From contig OZ244890.1 of assembly GCA_965221455.1 (NCBI GenBank), forward strand, positions 2,356,001 through 2,420,000: 64,000 bases of DNA, written 5' to 3'. Positions within the stretch are counted from its first letter, which is position 1, and each line of letters starts with the position of its first letter. The DNA is from SMWN01 sp965221455 (GTDB lineage Bacteria > Pseudomonadota > Gammaproteobacteria > Eutrophobiales > Eutrophobiaceae). This document shows, in pieces, positions 18,401 through 26,850 of the stretch. The notes below the pieces were generated by a model. It did not search any database and was not told the DNA's origin. It was given only the letters and a program-made list of their open reading frames with translations. The position numbers were made by a program, and so were the translations under genes.

Positions 18401-20943
18401 CGTTAACGCCCCTGAGATTCACCGCAGAGAACTGGGACAGCGCACAAATCGTGACCGTGACCGGTGTGGATGATGCGGATGCGAATGACGCCAGTGTGGT
18501 GTTGAGTCATACAACGTCGAGTAGCGACAGCCAATACGATGCCGGGGCAATCACGATAAGCGATGTCACCGTCACCGTGACCGATGACGATACCGCCGGT
18601 GTGATGCTGAGTGATAGCAGATTAACGGTCAACGAAGCAGGCACCGTCAGCTACAGGGTGCAGCTGAATACCCAACCCACAGACGAGGTTGAGATAAGCG
18701 TGCGCAGTGACACCCTTACTGCTGCGACCGTGCCGTTAACGCCCCTGAGATTCACCGCAGAGAACTGGAACAGCGCACAAATCGTGACCGTGACCGGTGT
18801 GAATGATGCGGATGCGAACGATGAGACCGTGCGTGTGAATCATACGGTGACAAGCGAAGACAATGCCTATAACAGTGCAGTGGTACCCCCTGTCACGGTG
18901 AACGTGACGGATGATGAGATGGCGAGTGTAATAGTCACCCCGACCATAACAACCGTCGCTGAAGGTAAGACCAAGAGCTATGCCGTTCTTTTGAGCAGCC
19001 AACCCACAGACGAGGTTGAGATAAGCGTGCGCAGTGACACCCTTACTGCTGCGACCGTGCCGTTAACGCCCCTGAGATTCACCGCAGAGAACTGGGACAG
19101 CGCACAAATCGTGACCGTGACCGGTGTGAATGATGCGGATGCGAACGATGAGACCGTGCGTGTAAATCATACGGTGACAAGCGAAGACAATGCCTATAAC
19201 AGTGCAGTGGTCCCCCCTGTCACGGTGAACGTGACGGATGATGAGATGGCGAGTGTAATAGTCACCCCGACCATAACAACCGTCGCTGAAGGTAAGACCA
19301 AGAGCTATGCCGTTCTTTTGAGCAGCCAGCCGAGTAGCGATGTGGTGATTGGGGTGAGCAGCGATGACATTGGAGCCGCGACTGCGACTGCGACCGTGCG
19401 AGAGGTCATTAACGGCATACAACTTCCCGGCGGAATACTGCGTTTTGGCAAAGATAACTGGAACACGCCGCAAGGCGTGATGGTGATGAGTATTGAGGAT
19501 GAGGATGCGAACGATGAGACTGTGCGCGTAAATCATACGGCGAGAAGCCAAGACCTTGCTTATAACAGTGTGAAGGTCGCCCCTGTTGTTGTGACGGTCA
19601 CCGATGACGATACCGCCGGTGTGACGCTGAGTGATAGCACATTAAGGGTCGAAGAAGGTGAGACCGAGACATATACACTGGTATTGAGGAGCCAGCCAAG
19701 CGTTGATGTAACGATTGCGGTGATGAAGGAAGATACGGCGGGTGCTGTAACAGTGAGACCAACAACGCCACTGACGTTCACCCGAGACAACTGGCACAGC
19801 GCACAAACCGTGACCGTGACGAGTGTTGAGGATGCGGATGCGAACGATGAGACTGTGCGCGTGAATCATACGGCGACAAGCGAAGACAATGCATATAACA
19901 GTGCGGTGGTCCCCCTTGTCACGGTGAACGTGACGGATGATGAGACGGCGAGTGTAATAGTCTCTCCAACTATCAGAACCATCACCGAAGGTGAGACCGG
20001 GACGTATAGACTGGTATTGAGCAGCCAGCCAAGCGTTGATGTAACGATTGCGGTGATGAAGGAAGATACGGCGGGTGCTGTAACAGTGAGACCAACAACG
20101 CCACTCACTTTCACCCGCAACAACTGGCACAGCGCACAAACCGTGACCGTGACGAGTGCTGAGGATGCGGATGCGAACGATGAGACTGTGCGTGTGAATC
20201 ATACGATGACAAGCGAAGACAATGCCTATAACAGTGCGGTGGTCCCCCTTGTCACGGTGAACGTGACGGATGATGAGACGGCGAGTGTAATAGTCTCCTC
20301 GACTATCAGAACCATCGCCGAAGGTGAGACCGGGACATATAGACTGGTATTGAGCAGCCAACCAAGTGCTGATGTGACGATTGCGGTGATGAATGAAGAC
20401 AGGGAGGCTGCAACCGTGAGTCCGACTAGTCTGAGGTTTACCGGCAGGAACTGGAATCAGCCGCAAATGGTGACGGTGACGGGTGTTCAGGATAATGATG
20501 GCATCGACAAGAACGTGCAACTGATGCATACGGTGACAAGTGAGGACAGCACCTATGATGCAACGAAGGTCATCGCTATAAACGTGACTGTCACGGAGAT
20601 GGCGGCGTTCAATCTTGACGTGGACGGTAGCGGCGGTACTGCAAATCAGAGTGACGGTCTCATCATAGGCCGCTATCTGTTTGGTATTCGTGACGCCAGG
20701 GGCTTGCTTGATGCTATCCCGGGTAATCCATCGTTCAGTGCGGTAACGGCGAATATTGCGGGGGCTTTCGCCAGCGGTCTTCTTGATGTGGATGGCAGCG
20801 GCGGTACTGCAAATCAGAGTGACGGTCTCTTGATAGGCCGCTATCTGTTTGGTATTCGTGACGCCAGGGGCTTGCTTGATACTATCCCGGGTAATCCATC
20901 GTTTAGTGGGGTAACGACGAATATTGGAGGGCTTGTGCGGTAA
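12415..20943 (+). CDS. Giant secreted Calx-beta-repeat protein with two C-terminal dockerin-like domains
   Basis: About 2842 residues from the ATG at 12415 (a TTG at 12391 would add eight). An N-terminal extension of about 25 residues precedes a signal peptide ending TAPVFAQ. It is followed by 24 modules of about 105-111 residues, each with an EGxTGxY strand, an NWxxxQxVTVxGVxD motif and an acidic DDDTAGV linker: the Calx-beta-like fold of large extracellular adhesins, whose linkers probably bind calcium. Modules 8-20 are almost identical to one another. The C-terminus has two dockerin-like domains at about 2735 and 2791, each LDVDGSGG..NQSDGLxIGRYLFGIR. No barrel, sortase or RTX signal is seen, so the export route is unclear. 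Role: surface or matrix adhesin (inferred). Confidence 0.85.
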   Translation: MFQSHIENLLASRQITANQNRTRIIGRFPGRYSLYLLLLVFLGWFFTAPVFAQRVVPGVGPSNLTIAEGETGSYNVVLRDQPREGVPFIFHVSNPDANVHVATVSPTTLTFTNKNWNKVQTITVRAVEDDNALNEEVFFFFHTTSGSYHSGPRAFQLRVKVDDDETAGVSFSPTVLTVDEGGNGAYTIVLHNRPASSVAMVVRSGGAVTVSPKGLAFNRDNWDIPQTVTVTGVQDGDINDDTARLTHEITSLDVSYDRLIPAISDVTVNVIDDDTVGVTVTPTVLTVGETGHGTYTLVLDTQPPGDVVIKVTSDNTRVARLPFGNKFTFRHSNWNIPQTVTMLGVDDSDVRDDSTSLRHAITADSSTLYRSVTPDPVAVTVVDRSIVILSSDYVSWPGRLNIREGESSNYMLFLSAKPAHNVTLTVTSDVIDVVTVTSPLVFTPLNWNSPRTVTVTGVEDENARNESLSLIHTMTSTDPDFNLGVFPVSDVSGGRISLTVMDNDTAGVTVGSTRLNVAEGGTGGYTVMLTSQPTDDVEITVRSDTLTAATVPLTPLRFTAENWDSAQIVTVTGVNDADANDASVVLSHTTSSSDSQYDAGAITISDVTVTVTDDDTAGVTLSDSTLRVEEGETETYTLVLRSQPSVDVTIAVMKEDTAGAVTVRPTTPLTFTRDNWHSAQTVTVTSVEDADANDETVRVNHTATSEDNAYNSAVVPLVTVNVTDDETASVIVSPTIRTITEGETGTYRLVLSSQPSVDVTIAVMKEDTAGAVTVRPTTPLTFTRDNWHSAQTVTVTSVEDADANDETVRVNHTMTSEDNAYNSAVVPLVTVNVTDDETASVIVSPTIRTITEGGTGTYTLVLSSQPTDEVEISVRSDTLTAATVPLTPLRFTAENWNSAQIVTVTGVDDADANDASVVLSHTTSSSDSQYDAGAITISDVTVTVTDDDTAGVMLSDSRLTVSEAGTASYRVQLNTQPTDEVEISVRSDTLTAATVPLTPLRFTAENWNSAQIVTVTGVDDADANDASVVLSHTTSSSDSQYDAGAITISDVTVTVTDDDTAGVMLSDSRLTVSEAGTASYRVQLNTQPTDEVEISVRSDTLAAATVPLTPLRFTAENWDSAQIVTVTGVDDADADDASVVLSHTTSSSDSQYDAGAITISDVTVTVRDNDTIGVTVTPTILVVAEDAGTASYRVQLNTQPTDEVEISVRSDTLTAATVPLTPLRFTAENWNSAQIVTVTGVDDADANDASVVLSHTTSSSDSQYDAGAITISDVTVTVTDDDTAGVMLSDSRLTVSEAGTASYRVQLNTQPTDEVEISVRSDTLAAATVPLTPLRFTAENWNSAQIVTVTGVDDADANDASVVLSHTTSSSDSQYDAGAITISDVTVTVTDDDTAGVMLSDSRLTVSEAGTASYRVQLNTQPTDEVEISVRSDTLAAATVPLTPLRFTAENWDSAQIVTVTGVDDADANDASVVLSHTTSSSDSQYDAGAITISDVTVTVTDDDTAGVMLSDSRLTVSEAGTVSYRVQLNTQPTDEVEISVRSDTLTAATVPLTPLRFTAENWNSAQIVTVTGVDDADANDASVVLSHTTSSSDSQYDAGAITISDVTVTVTDDDTAGVMLSDSRLTVSEAGTASYRVQLNTQPTDEVEISVRSDTLAAATVPLTPLRFTAENWNSAQIVTVTGVDDADANDASVVLSHTTSSSDSQYDAGAITISDVTVTVTDDDIAGVMLSDSRLTVSEAGTVSYRVQLNTQPTDEVEISVRSDTLTAATVPLTPLRFTAENWNSAQIVTVTGVDDADANDASVVLSHTTSSSDSQYDAGAITISDVTVTVTDDDTAGVMLSDSRLTVSEAGTVSYRVQLNTQPTDEVEISVRSDTLTAATVPLTPLRFTAENWNSAQIVTVTGVDDADADDASVVLSHTTSSSDSQYDAGAITISDVTVTVTDDDTAGVMLSDSRLTVSEAGTASYRVQLNTQPTDEVEISVRSDTLTAATVPLTPLRFTAENWDSAQIVTVTGVDDADANDASVVLSHTTSSSDSQYDAGAITISDVTVTVTDDDTAGVMLSDSRLTVNEAGTVSYRVQLNTQPTDEVEISVRSDTLTAATVPLTPLRFTAENWNSAQIVTVTGVNDADANDETVRVNHTVTSEDNAYNSAVVPPVTVNVTDDEMASVIVTPTITTVAEGKTKSYAVLLSSQPTDEVEISVRSDTLTAATVPLTPLRFTAENWDSAQIVTVTGVNDADANDETVRVNHTVTSEDNAYNSAVVPPVTVNVTDDEMASVIVTPTITTVAEGKTKSYAVLLSSQPSSDVVIGVSSDDIGAATATATVREVINGIQLPGGILRFGKDNWNTPQGVMVMSIEDEDANDETVRVNHTARSQDLAYNSVKVAPVVVTVTDDDTAGVTLSDSTLRVEEGETETYTLVLRSQPSVDVTIAVMKEDTAGAVTVRPTTPLTFTRDNWHSAQTVTVTSVEDADANDETVRVNHTATSEDNAYNSAVVPLVTVNVTDDETASVIVSPTIRTITEGETGTYRLVLSSQPSVDVTIAVMKEDTAGAVTVRPTTPLTFTRNNWHSAQTVTVTSAEDADANDETVRVNHTMTSEDNAYNSAVVPLVTVNVTDDETASVIVSSTIRTIAEGETGTYRLVLSSQPSADVTIAVMNEDREAATVSPTSLRFTGRNWNQPQMVTVTGVQDNDGIDKNVQLMHTVTSEDSTYDATKVIAINVTVTEMAAFNLDVDGSGGTANQSDGLIIGRYLFGIRDARGLLDAIPGNPSFSAVTANIAGAFASGLLDVDGSGGTANQSDGLLIGRYLFGIRDARGLLDTIPGNPSFSGVTTNIGGLVR
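14248..14980 (+). repeat. Long direct repeat, copy 1 (modules 6-7)
   Basis: This stretch, coding for the modules with TIAVMKEDTAGAVTV, recurs almost base for base at 19600-20332. The offset is 5352 bp, exactly 1784 codons. Recombination between the copies would delete the intervening modules without breaking the frame. Confidence 0.85.
15010..19110 (+). repeat. Tandem array of near-identical 333-bp units
   Basis: Thirteen copies of the unit beginning PTDEVEISVRSDTL are visible, at 15010, 15343, 15676 and onward. Steps are exactly 333 bp (111 codons), except one of 336 bp (one added codon near 15960) and a last step of 327 bp into a different linker. Units differ mainly at a few codons (Thr/Ala, Asn/Asp, Ala/Val). 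The near identity at the DNA level implies recent expansion or ongoing homogenisation. Confidence 0.95.
19600..20332 (+). repeat. Long direct repeat, copy 2 (modules 22-23)
   Basis: Second copy of the segment at 14248-14980, in the same frame and orientation, with scattered substitutions (for example CGAGACAAC to CGCAACAAC near 20116). Confidence 0.85.
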
Positions 20944-21352
20944 ATGGGCAAATAGACGAAGATAGTGTCATCGTATTAATGGGTTCCTCTGCTCAAGTGT
21001 GAATCTGTGCCGGTGGTTTAATCTTTTGTTTGGGTGGATAACAAATGTAGCAAGATGCCGGGAGGATGGTAGGCCGAAGGTTTACTGGTCTTTGCTGTTG
21101 CTTCTTCCGAGTCGGTTAATGGGATTGTGGTTAAAATCATGGGGACTAACTGTGCCAGGTAAGAATTTGGATGACTTCCTGAGGATTATTTTATTTTTCT
21201 CGCTTTTTTTCAGTGCTGCGGTACAGAGTCAATCTGTGAATATAGAAAGACAGTGTGGGGCATAAGCGGTGGTAGTCCCACGCCCACCGCCATACCGACG
21301 ATGGACTCTATCCTGGATAACACCTATGCTGGTGAGTTTACGATAGATGTGT
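20829..21352 (+). repeat. Segmental duplication, copy 1
   Basis: From the last dockerin-like domain of the first giant gene through its stop and the following spacer, the sequence is nearly identical to 26327-26850 (offset 5498 bp). Similarity ends near 21352, where copy 1 turns into AT-rich sequence and copy 2 continues as the cohesin-like gene. Confidence 0.9.
20999..21352 (+). pseudogene. Truncated, frameshifted copy of the cohesin-like secreted protein gene
   Basis: The first about 82 residues match the intact gene at 26497 (MNLCRWFNLLFGWITNV, then FFSAAVQSQSVNIE). At about 21248 GAAAGACAG replaces GAACAGACAG, a one-base loss that shifts the frame and stops at 21263. Beyond that the DNA still matches to about 21352 (including the segment for PTPTAIPTMDS) and is then cut off. 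It lies 55 bp behind the first giant gene, as the intact copy does behind the second, so a gene pair was duplicated and this half decayed. Confidence 0.88.
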
Positions 21353-21482
21353 ATTGATGTATTAGAGGAAAAAATTAGAATATACTTTATAAAAATATAC
21401 TAACTAATTAATATTTAACATATTTATAAAATATCATGTTAAGCATGAGCGAAAAAATTATAATATCTAGCCTTGGATTTTA

Positions 21483-24400
21483 TTGATGAAATCCTCCAAG
21501 ACTATTTTCCTCTTTTCTTTACTTAGAAGCCCATTCAGAGGCTTTCTGGAGATATTTGCGGTGCCAGGATCCTTGCAAATCATGGTTTTGCGCCCCCTGT
21601 TTTTGATGAGCTTGGCAACGTATTGCGTATCACGAATAAAAAACTTACTAACAGGCAGGCGAATAGCGGTCAATCGAAACAATGCCAGTCAACAGGACAG
21701 GCATAATAGAGTGGCTTGTTTTTCGGGTCGATACTTGAAACGACTCTTACTCCTGGCTTCTCTGGGTTGTTTTTTTACCAGCCCTGTGTCTTCGCAAACC
21801 GCCAGTGTGGTGATAAACCCAACCGAGTCGACTGTCAATGAAGGTGGCGTTACTGAATATACGGTTGTGCTGACGACCCAGCCGACCGTCGATGTGATAA
21901 TTTTGGCGAAGATTGACGAGACCGATTTCGTCAGACTGAACCCGGCGATCCTGAGATTTACCAGAGAAACCTGGAATATGGCACAAACAGTGACGGTGAC
22001 GGGTGTTGAGGATGGTAATACGTTTAATGAAGTGCTAGACCTGAGTCATACGGCTACCAGCCAGGATCCCGCTTATAGGAATGTGTTGATCCCCACTCAA
22101 ATTGTGCGTGTGAACGATAACGACAGATTTGTGGCGACAGTGAGTCCGATCACGCAGACTTTGGTCGAAGGCAGCACGGGTACTTATACGCTTGTTTTGA
22201 ATAGTCGACCAACCGCCAATGTGATGGTGACGGTGACGAGTGAAAATATTAATGCTGTGACCACAACTCCAACTGGACCGCTGATGTTTACCTCTAATAA
22301 CTGGAACGCGGCACAAACGGTGACGGTGATGGCTGTTGAGGATGCGAATACGAGCGGTGGGGACTACCGTCTGAGCCATAGGGCGACAAGCGGAGATCGG
22401 CAATATAATGGGGCCCTGATATCCCAGGCGACTGTGATAGTGCGTGATAATGATCGCCCTGCTGGCGTGCGTTCGGATATTCTCGTTAGTCCGCCCACTC
22501 TCCGTGTTGGAGAAGGTAGCGTTGCTTCCTATACGCTTGTTTTGGATAGACCGCCAACAGACAGTGTGATGATTGCGGTGGCGAGTGGAGATCCCGAGGC
22601 AGTGACAGTGACTTCACCGCTAACGTTTACCACGGGCAACTGGCATATACCACAACGGGTGATCGTAAGGAGTCTGCAAGATATTGATTCGAATAACGAA
22701 AGGGTGGAACTGACCTACACAGCGACCAGCGCAGACGCTGCTTACAATGATCTGGCGATAACGCGGTTATTCGTGGCGGTAGATGATGATGAAACGTCAG
22801 GGATGGTGACGGTGACGCCAACCACCAGGACGGTGATAGAAGGCAGCACGGGTAGCTATACCGTGACGCTGAATGCCCAGCCGACCGCCAATGTGATGGT
22901 GACGGTGACGAGTGGTAATGCTGCCGTGACCGCAACTTCAACTCCACCACTACCGCTGATGTTTACCTCAGTTAACTGGAATACGCCACAAACGGTGACG
23001 GTGACGGCTGTTGAGGATGCCAATACGGTCAGTGAGACGGTGAACGTGACCCATGCGGCGAGAAGTCAAGACACCCGTTATAATACTGGTTTGACGATAG
23101 ATCCCGTGGTGGTGACGGTGGTGGATAACGACGCAGCGGGCGTGACGGTGACGCCGACCACCAGGGCGATAGACGAAGGGAGTACGGGCACCTATACGCT
23201 TGTTTTGAACCGTCCACCGGCAGCCAATGTCACGATTGCGGTGGAGAGTCGTGATAAGGGTGCTGTGACCGTAAGCCCGGCGAGCCTGAACTTCACCAGA
23301 GCTAATTGGAACATGCCGCAAGAGGTGACCGTGAGAGGCGTTCGGGATGCTGATGTGAGTAATGAATCTGTACGCCTGATCCATAGGGCGGTAAGCACAG
23401 ACGTTGCCTATAGCGGTGTGAGGGTGATGCCGGTGACTGTGCTGGTGACGGATAACGTAGCCGCTGGCGCCTTGACGATCACACCGACCACCAGGACGAT
23501 TGATGAAGGCAGCACGGGTACCTATACCGTGGTGCTGGATACCCGGCCGACGGTCGATGTGATGGTGACGGTGACGAGTGGCAATGCTGCCGTGACCGCA
23601 ACTTCAACTCCACCACTACCGCTGATGTTTACCCCAGTTAACTGGAATACACCACAAACCGTAACTGTGACGGGTGTGGCGGATGCTGATGCCAACAACG
23701 AGAGCGTAAATTTGACCCATACGGCAAGCGGAGACAGCGCCTATGCTGGTGTGACGGCGGCTGTGACGGTGAGAGTGACGGATGATGAAACGGCGGGTGT
23801 GATCGTGACGCCGACCATGCAGACTGTTCCCGAAGGGGATAGCAGGAGCTATGATATTAGACTGACCAGCCAACCAACTGCTAATGTGTTCGTTGCGGTG
23901 ACGAGTGCCGATTACGGTGCTGTGAGCGTGAGCCAAATGAACCTGACGTTTACCAGCAGAAACTGGAATATGGCACAAACAGTGACGGTGACAGCCCTTG
24001 AGGATGCTGATTCGGTCAGTGATCGCGTTCGCCTGACCAATAGGTTTGCAAGCACAGATCCTGATTATGGTGGTGTAGCGGACACTCCCGTGAACGTGGT
24101 CGTGATGGATAACGATCCTGCGATTGTGACAGTAGCCTCGACTATGCCGACTGTCAGTGAAGGTGGCATTAGTACCTATACCCTGGTGCTGGATACCATA
24201 CCGACTGCCAAGGTCACGGTTGCAGTGGAGAGTCTTGATACAGAGGCTGTGACCGTGAATCCAACATCGCTGACGTTTGCCAGTTACGACTGGAACCTTG
24301 CAAAAACGGTGGTGGTGACGGGTGTTGAAGATGAGGATTCGAGCGATGAGATGGTGAACGTGACGCATACGGCGACGAGTATGGACACTGCTTATAACAA

Positions 24401-26441
24401 TTTGGCGGTGGCTGCTGCGGTGGTGAGCGTGGAGGATAACGAGACGGCGGGTGTGACAGTGAATTCGACCACGAGAAATATCAGTGAAGGGGGCACGGGT
24501 ACTTATAAGCTTGTTCTGAATACCGCGCCGACAGCCGAAGTGACGGTGACGGTGACCAGTGGCAATGCTGCCGTGACCGCAAGCCCAACACCGCTGGTGT
24601 TTACCTCAGATAACTGGAATGCGCCACAAACGGTGACGGTGACGGCTGTTGAGGATGCCAATACGGTCAGTGAGACGGTGAGCTTGAGTCATACGATGAC
24701 AAGCGGAGACGACACCTATGATGCTGTGCCAGTGGTTGATGTAATGGTGAACGTCATGGATAACGAGGTACGAGGTGTTAGCGTCAGTACCAGCACATTG
24801 ACTGTAAACGAAAATGGCAGGGCTACCTATACGCTTGTTCTGAATACCCGGCCGAGAGGCAATAACAGTGTAGTACAGTTACATAGTTCTAATACTAATG
24901 CAGTGAAAGTAACCCCGGGACTCTTATTCACCAGAAATAATTGGAACAAGCCACAAACCGTGACGGTGGCGGGTGTTGAGGATGCCAATACGGTCGGTGA
25001 GACGGTGAGGCTGACTCATGAGGTTAGGAGCATTGAGGATCACGATCATAACTTTGTGACACCAGTCGTTGTGACGGTGACTGTGACAGATGATAATACT
25101 AATAGGGTCGGTACTACGGCTAGCGTGACACTGTCCGCTACCGATCTGACTATTAATTACATACTAGACACCTCGGGTAGTTATACAGTGATGTTGGGTG
25201 ATCGTCGGCCGACAAGCCCTGTAGCGGTTATTCTTAGAAGTTCCGAGCTGAGGGTAACAAGAGTAATAAGTTCACAGAGGATAGTTTTTACTCTCGACGA
25301 CTGGAATATGGCAAAAACGGTGGTTGTCGCTCCTTTGGGAGTTGGTCGCGCCAACTTGACTCATCAGGTGGCGAGCCAGGATCCCACCTATCATGATCTG
25401 CCAGTGTCTCCCGTGACCGTGACCGTGACTAGGCCTCCAGACGTGACGGTGACACCGACGAGCAGGACGATTGATGAAGGCAGCACGAGTACCTATACCG
25501 TGGTGCTGGATACCCAGCCGACCTCCCAAGTGAGGATGACGGTGACGAGTGACAATACTGCCGTGACCGCAACTGCAACTCCAGCCCTACCGCTGACATT
25601 TACCTCAATTAACTGGAATACGCCACAAACGGTGACGTTGACGGCTGTTGAGGATGCCAATATGGTCAGTGAGACGGTGAACGTGACGCACACGGCACGT
25701 TATCCTGGTTTCGCGATAGATCCCGTGGTGGTGACGGTGAGGGATAACGACATAGTCGCAGGTGTGGCGGTAAGCCAGACCACCAGGACGGTGACTGAAG
25801 GTGGCGCGGCCAGTAACTATACCGTGGTGCTGAGGACCCAGCCGACCGCCAATGTGGTGGTGACGGTGACCAGTGGCAATACTGCTGCCGTGACCGCAAC
25901 TGCAACTCCAGCCTTACCGCTGACATTTACCTCAATTAACTGGAATACGCCACAAACGGTGACGTTGACGGCTGTTGAGGATGCCAATATGGTCAGTGAG
26001 ACGGTGAACGTGACGCATACGACAAGCAGTCAAGACACTGATTACAATACTGATTTGGCGATAGATCCCGTGGTGGTGACGGTGAGAGATAACGATATAG
26101 GGACGTTCAATCTTGATGTGAATGATAGCGGCGGGCTTCCAAATCAGAGTGACGGTCTCATGGTAGGCAGGTATCTGTTTGGCATTCGTGACCCTGTGGG
26201 CTTGCTTGATACTATCCCGGGTAATCCATCGTTCAGTGCGGTAACGGCGAATATTGCAAGGGGAGTGACCAGTGGTCGTCTTGATGTGGATGACAGCGGC
26301 GGGCTTCCAAATCAGAGTGACGGTCTTATGGTAGGCCGGTATCTGTTTGGCATTCGTGACGCCAGGGGCTTGCTTGATACTATCCCGGGTAATCCATCGT
26401 TTAGTGCGGTAACGACGAATATTGGAGGGCTTGTGCGGTAA
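21483..26441 (+). CDS. Large secreted Calx-beta-repeat protein with two C-terminal dockerin-like domains
   Basis: Up to 1652 residues. The start is uncertain: ATGs at 21483/21486, 21582 and 21606 are in frame and none has a strong ribosome site. The probable signal peptide (RLLLLASLGCFFTSPVSSQ, residues about 85-105) resembles that of the upstream giant protein. Thirteen Calx-beta-like modules follow, recognisable by EGSTGTY and NWNxPQTVTV motifs; they are more diverged than in the first protein and not a near-identical array. Module 11 is poor in the usual motifs (DDWNMAK, no full EGG strand). Two dockerin-like domains close the protein at about 1545 and 1601 (DVNDSGGLPNQSDG and DVDDSGGLPNQSDG). 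It lies between the decayed and the intact cohesin-like gene. Adhesin-like role inferred. Confidence 0.82.
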   Translation: MMKSSKTIFLFSLLRSPFRGFLEIFAVPGSLQIMVLRPLFLMSLATYCVSRIKNLLTGRRIAVNRNNASQQDRHNRVACFSGRYLKRLLLLASLGCFFTSPVSSQTASVVINPTESTVNEGGVTEYTVVLTTQPTVDVIILAKIDETDFVRLNPAILRFTRETWNMAQTVTVTGVEDGNTFNEVLDLSHTATSQDPAYRNVLIPTQIVRVNDNDRFVATVSPITQTLVEGSTGTYTLVLNSRPTANVMVTVTSENINAVTTTPTGPLMFTSNNWNAAQTVTVMAVEDANTSGGDYRLSHRATSGDRQYNGALISQATVIVRDNDRPAGVRSDILVSPPTLRVGEGSVASYTLVLDRPPTDSVMIAVASGDPEAVTVTSPLTFTTGNWHIPQRVIVRSLQDIDSNNERVELTYTATSADAAYNDLAITRLFVAVDDDETSGMVTVTPTTRTVIEGSTGSYTVTLNAQPTANVMVTVTSGNAAVTATSTPPLPLMFTSVNWNTPQTVTVTAVEDANTVSETVNVTHAARSQDTRYNTGLTIDPVVVTVVDNDAAGVTVTPTTRAIDEGSTGTYTLVLNRPPAANVTIAVESRDKGAVTVSPASLNFTRANWNMPQEVTVRGVRDADVSNESVRLIHRAVSTDVAYSGVRVMPVTVLVTDNVAAGALTITPTTRTIDEGSTGTYTVVLDTRPTVDVMVTVTSGNAAVTATSTPPLPLMFTPVNWNTPQTVTVTGVADADANNESVNLTHTASGDSAYAGVTAAVTVRVTDDETAGVIVTPTMQTVPEGDSRSYDIRLTSQPTANVFVAVTSADYGAVSVSQMNLTFTSRNWNMAQTVTVTALEDADSVSDRVRLTNRFASTDPDYGGVADTPVNVVVMDNDPAIVTVASTMPTVSEGGISTYTLVLDTIPTAKVTVAVESLDTEAVTVNPTSLTFASYDWNLAKTVVVTGVEDEDSSDEMVNVTHTATSMDTAYNNLAVAAAVVSVEDNETAGVTVNSTTRNISEGGTGTYKLVLNTAPTAEVTVTVTSGNAAVTASPTPLVFTSDNWNAPQTVTVTAVEDANTVSETVSLSHTMTSGDDTYDAVPVVDVMVNVMDNEVRGVSVSTSTLTVNENGRATYTLVLNTRPRGNNSVVQLHSSNTNAVKVTPGLLFTRNNWNKPQTVTVAGVEDANTVGETVRLTHEVRSIEDHDHNFVTPVVVTVTVTDDNTNRVGTTASVTLSATDLTINYILDTSGSYTVMLGDRRPTSPVAVILRSSELRVTRVISSQRIVFTLDDWNMAKTVVVAPLGVGRANLTHQVASQDPTYHDLPVSPVTVTVTRPPDVTVTPTSRTIDEGSTSTYTVVLDTQPTSQVRMTVTSDNTAVTATATPALPLTFTSINWNTPQTVTLTAVEDANMVSETVNVTHTARYPGFAIDPVVVTVRDNDIVAGVAVSQTTRTVTEGGAASNYTVVLRTQPTANVVVTVTSGNTAAVTATATPALPLTFTSINWNTPQTVTLTAVEDANMVSETVNVTHTTSSQDTDYNTDLAIDPVVVTVRDNDIGTFNLDVNDSGGLPNQSDGLMVGRYLFGIRDPVGLLDTIPGNPSFSAVTANIARGVTSGRLDVDDSGGLPNQSDGLMVGRYLFGIRDARGLLDTIPGNPSFSAVTTNIGGLVR

Positions 26442-26850
26442 ATGGGCAAATAGACGAAGATAGTGTCATCGTATTAATGGGTTCCTCTGCTCAAGTGTGA
26501 ATCTGTGCCGGTGGTTTAATCTTTTGTTTGGGTGGATAACAAATGTAGCAAGATGCCGGGAGGATGGTAGGCCGAAGGTTTACTGGTCTTTGCTGTTGCT
26601 TCTTCCGAGTCGGTTAATGGGATTGTGGTTAAAATCATGGGGACTAACTGTGCCAGGTAAGAATTTGGATGACTTCCTGAGGATTATTTTATTTTTCTCG
26701 CTTTTTTTCAGTGCTGCGGTACAGAGTCAATCTGTGAATATAGAACAGACAGTGTGGGGCATAAGCGGTGGCAGTCCCACGCCCACCGCCATACCGACGA
26801 TGGACTCTACCCTGGATAACACCGATGCTGGCGAGTTTACGGTAGATGTT
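26327..26850 (+). repeat. Segmental duplication, copy 2
   Basis: Counterpart of 20829-21352. It spans the last dockerin-like domain and stop codon of the second giant gene, a 55-bp spacer and the first about 350 bp of the intact cohesin-like gene. Confidence 0.9.

Noticed and set aside
15010..19110. CRISPR or mobile-element array
   Set aside because: The 333-bp units are in-frame protein modules without spacers, inverted ends or target duplications.
21467..21682. Minus-strand frame overlapping the start of the second giant gene, as a transposase scrap
   Set aside because: The sequence has some basic character but no motif of any transposase family that I can name.
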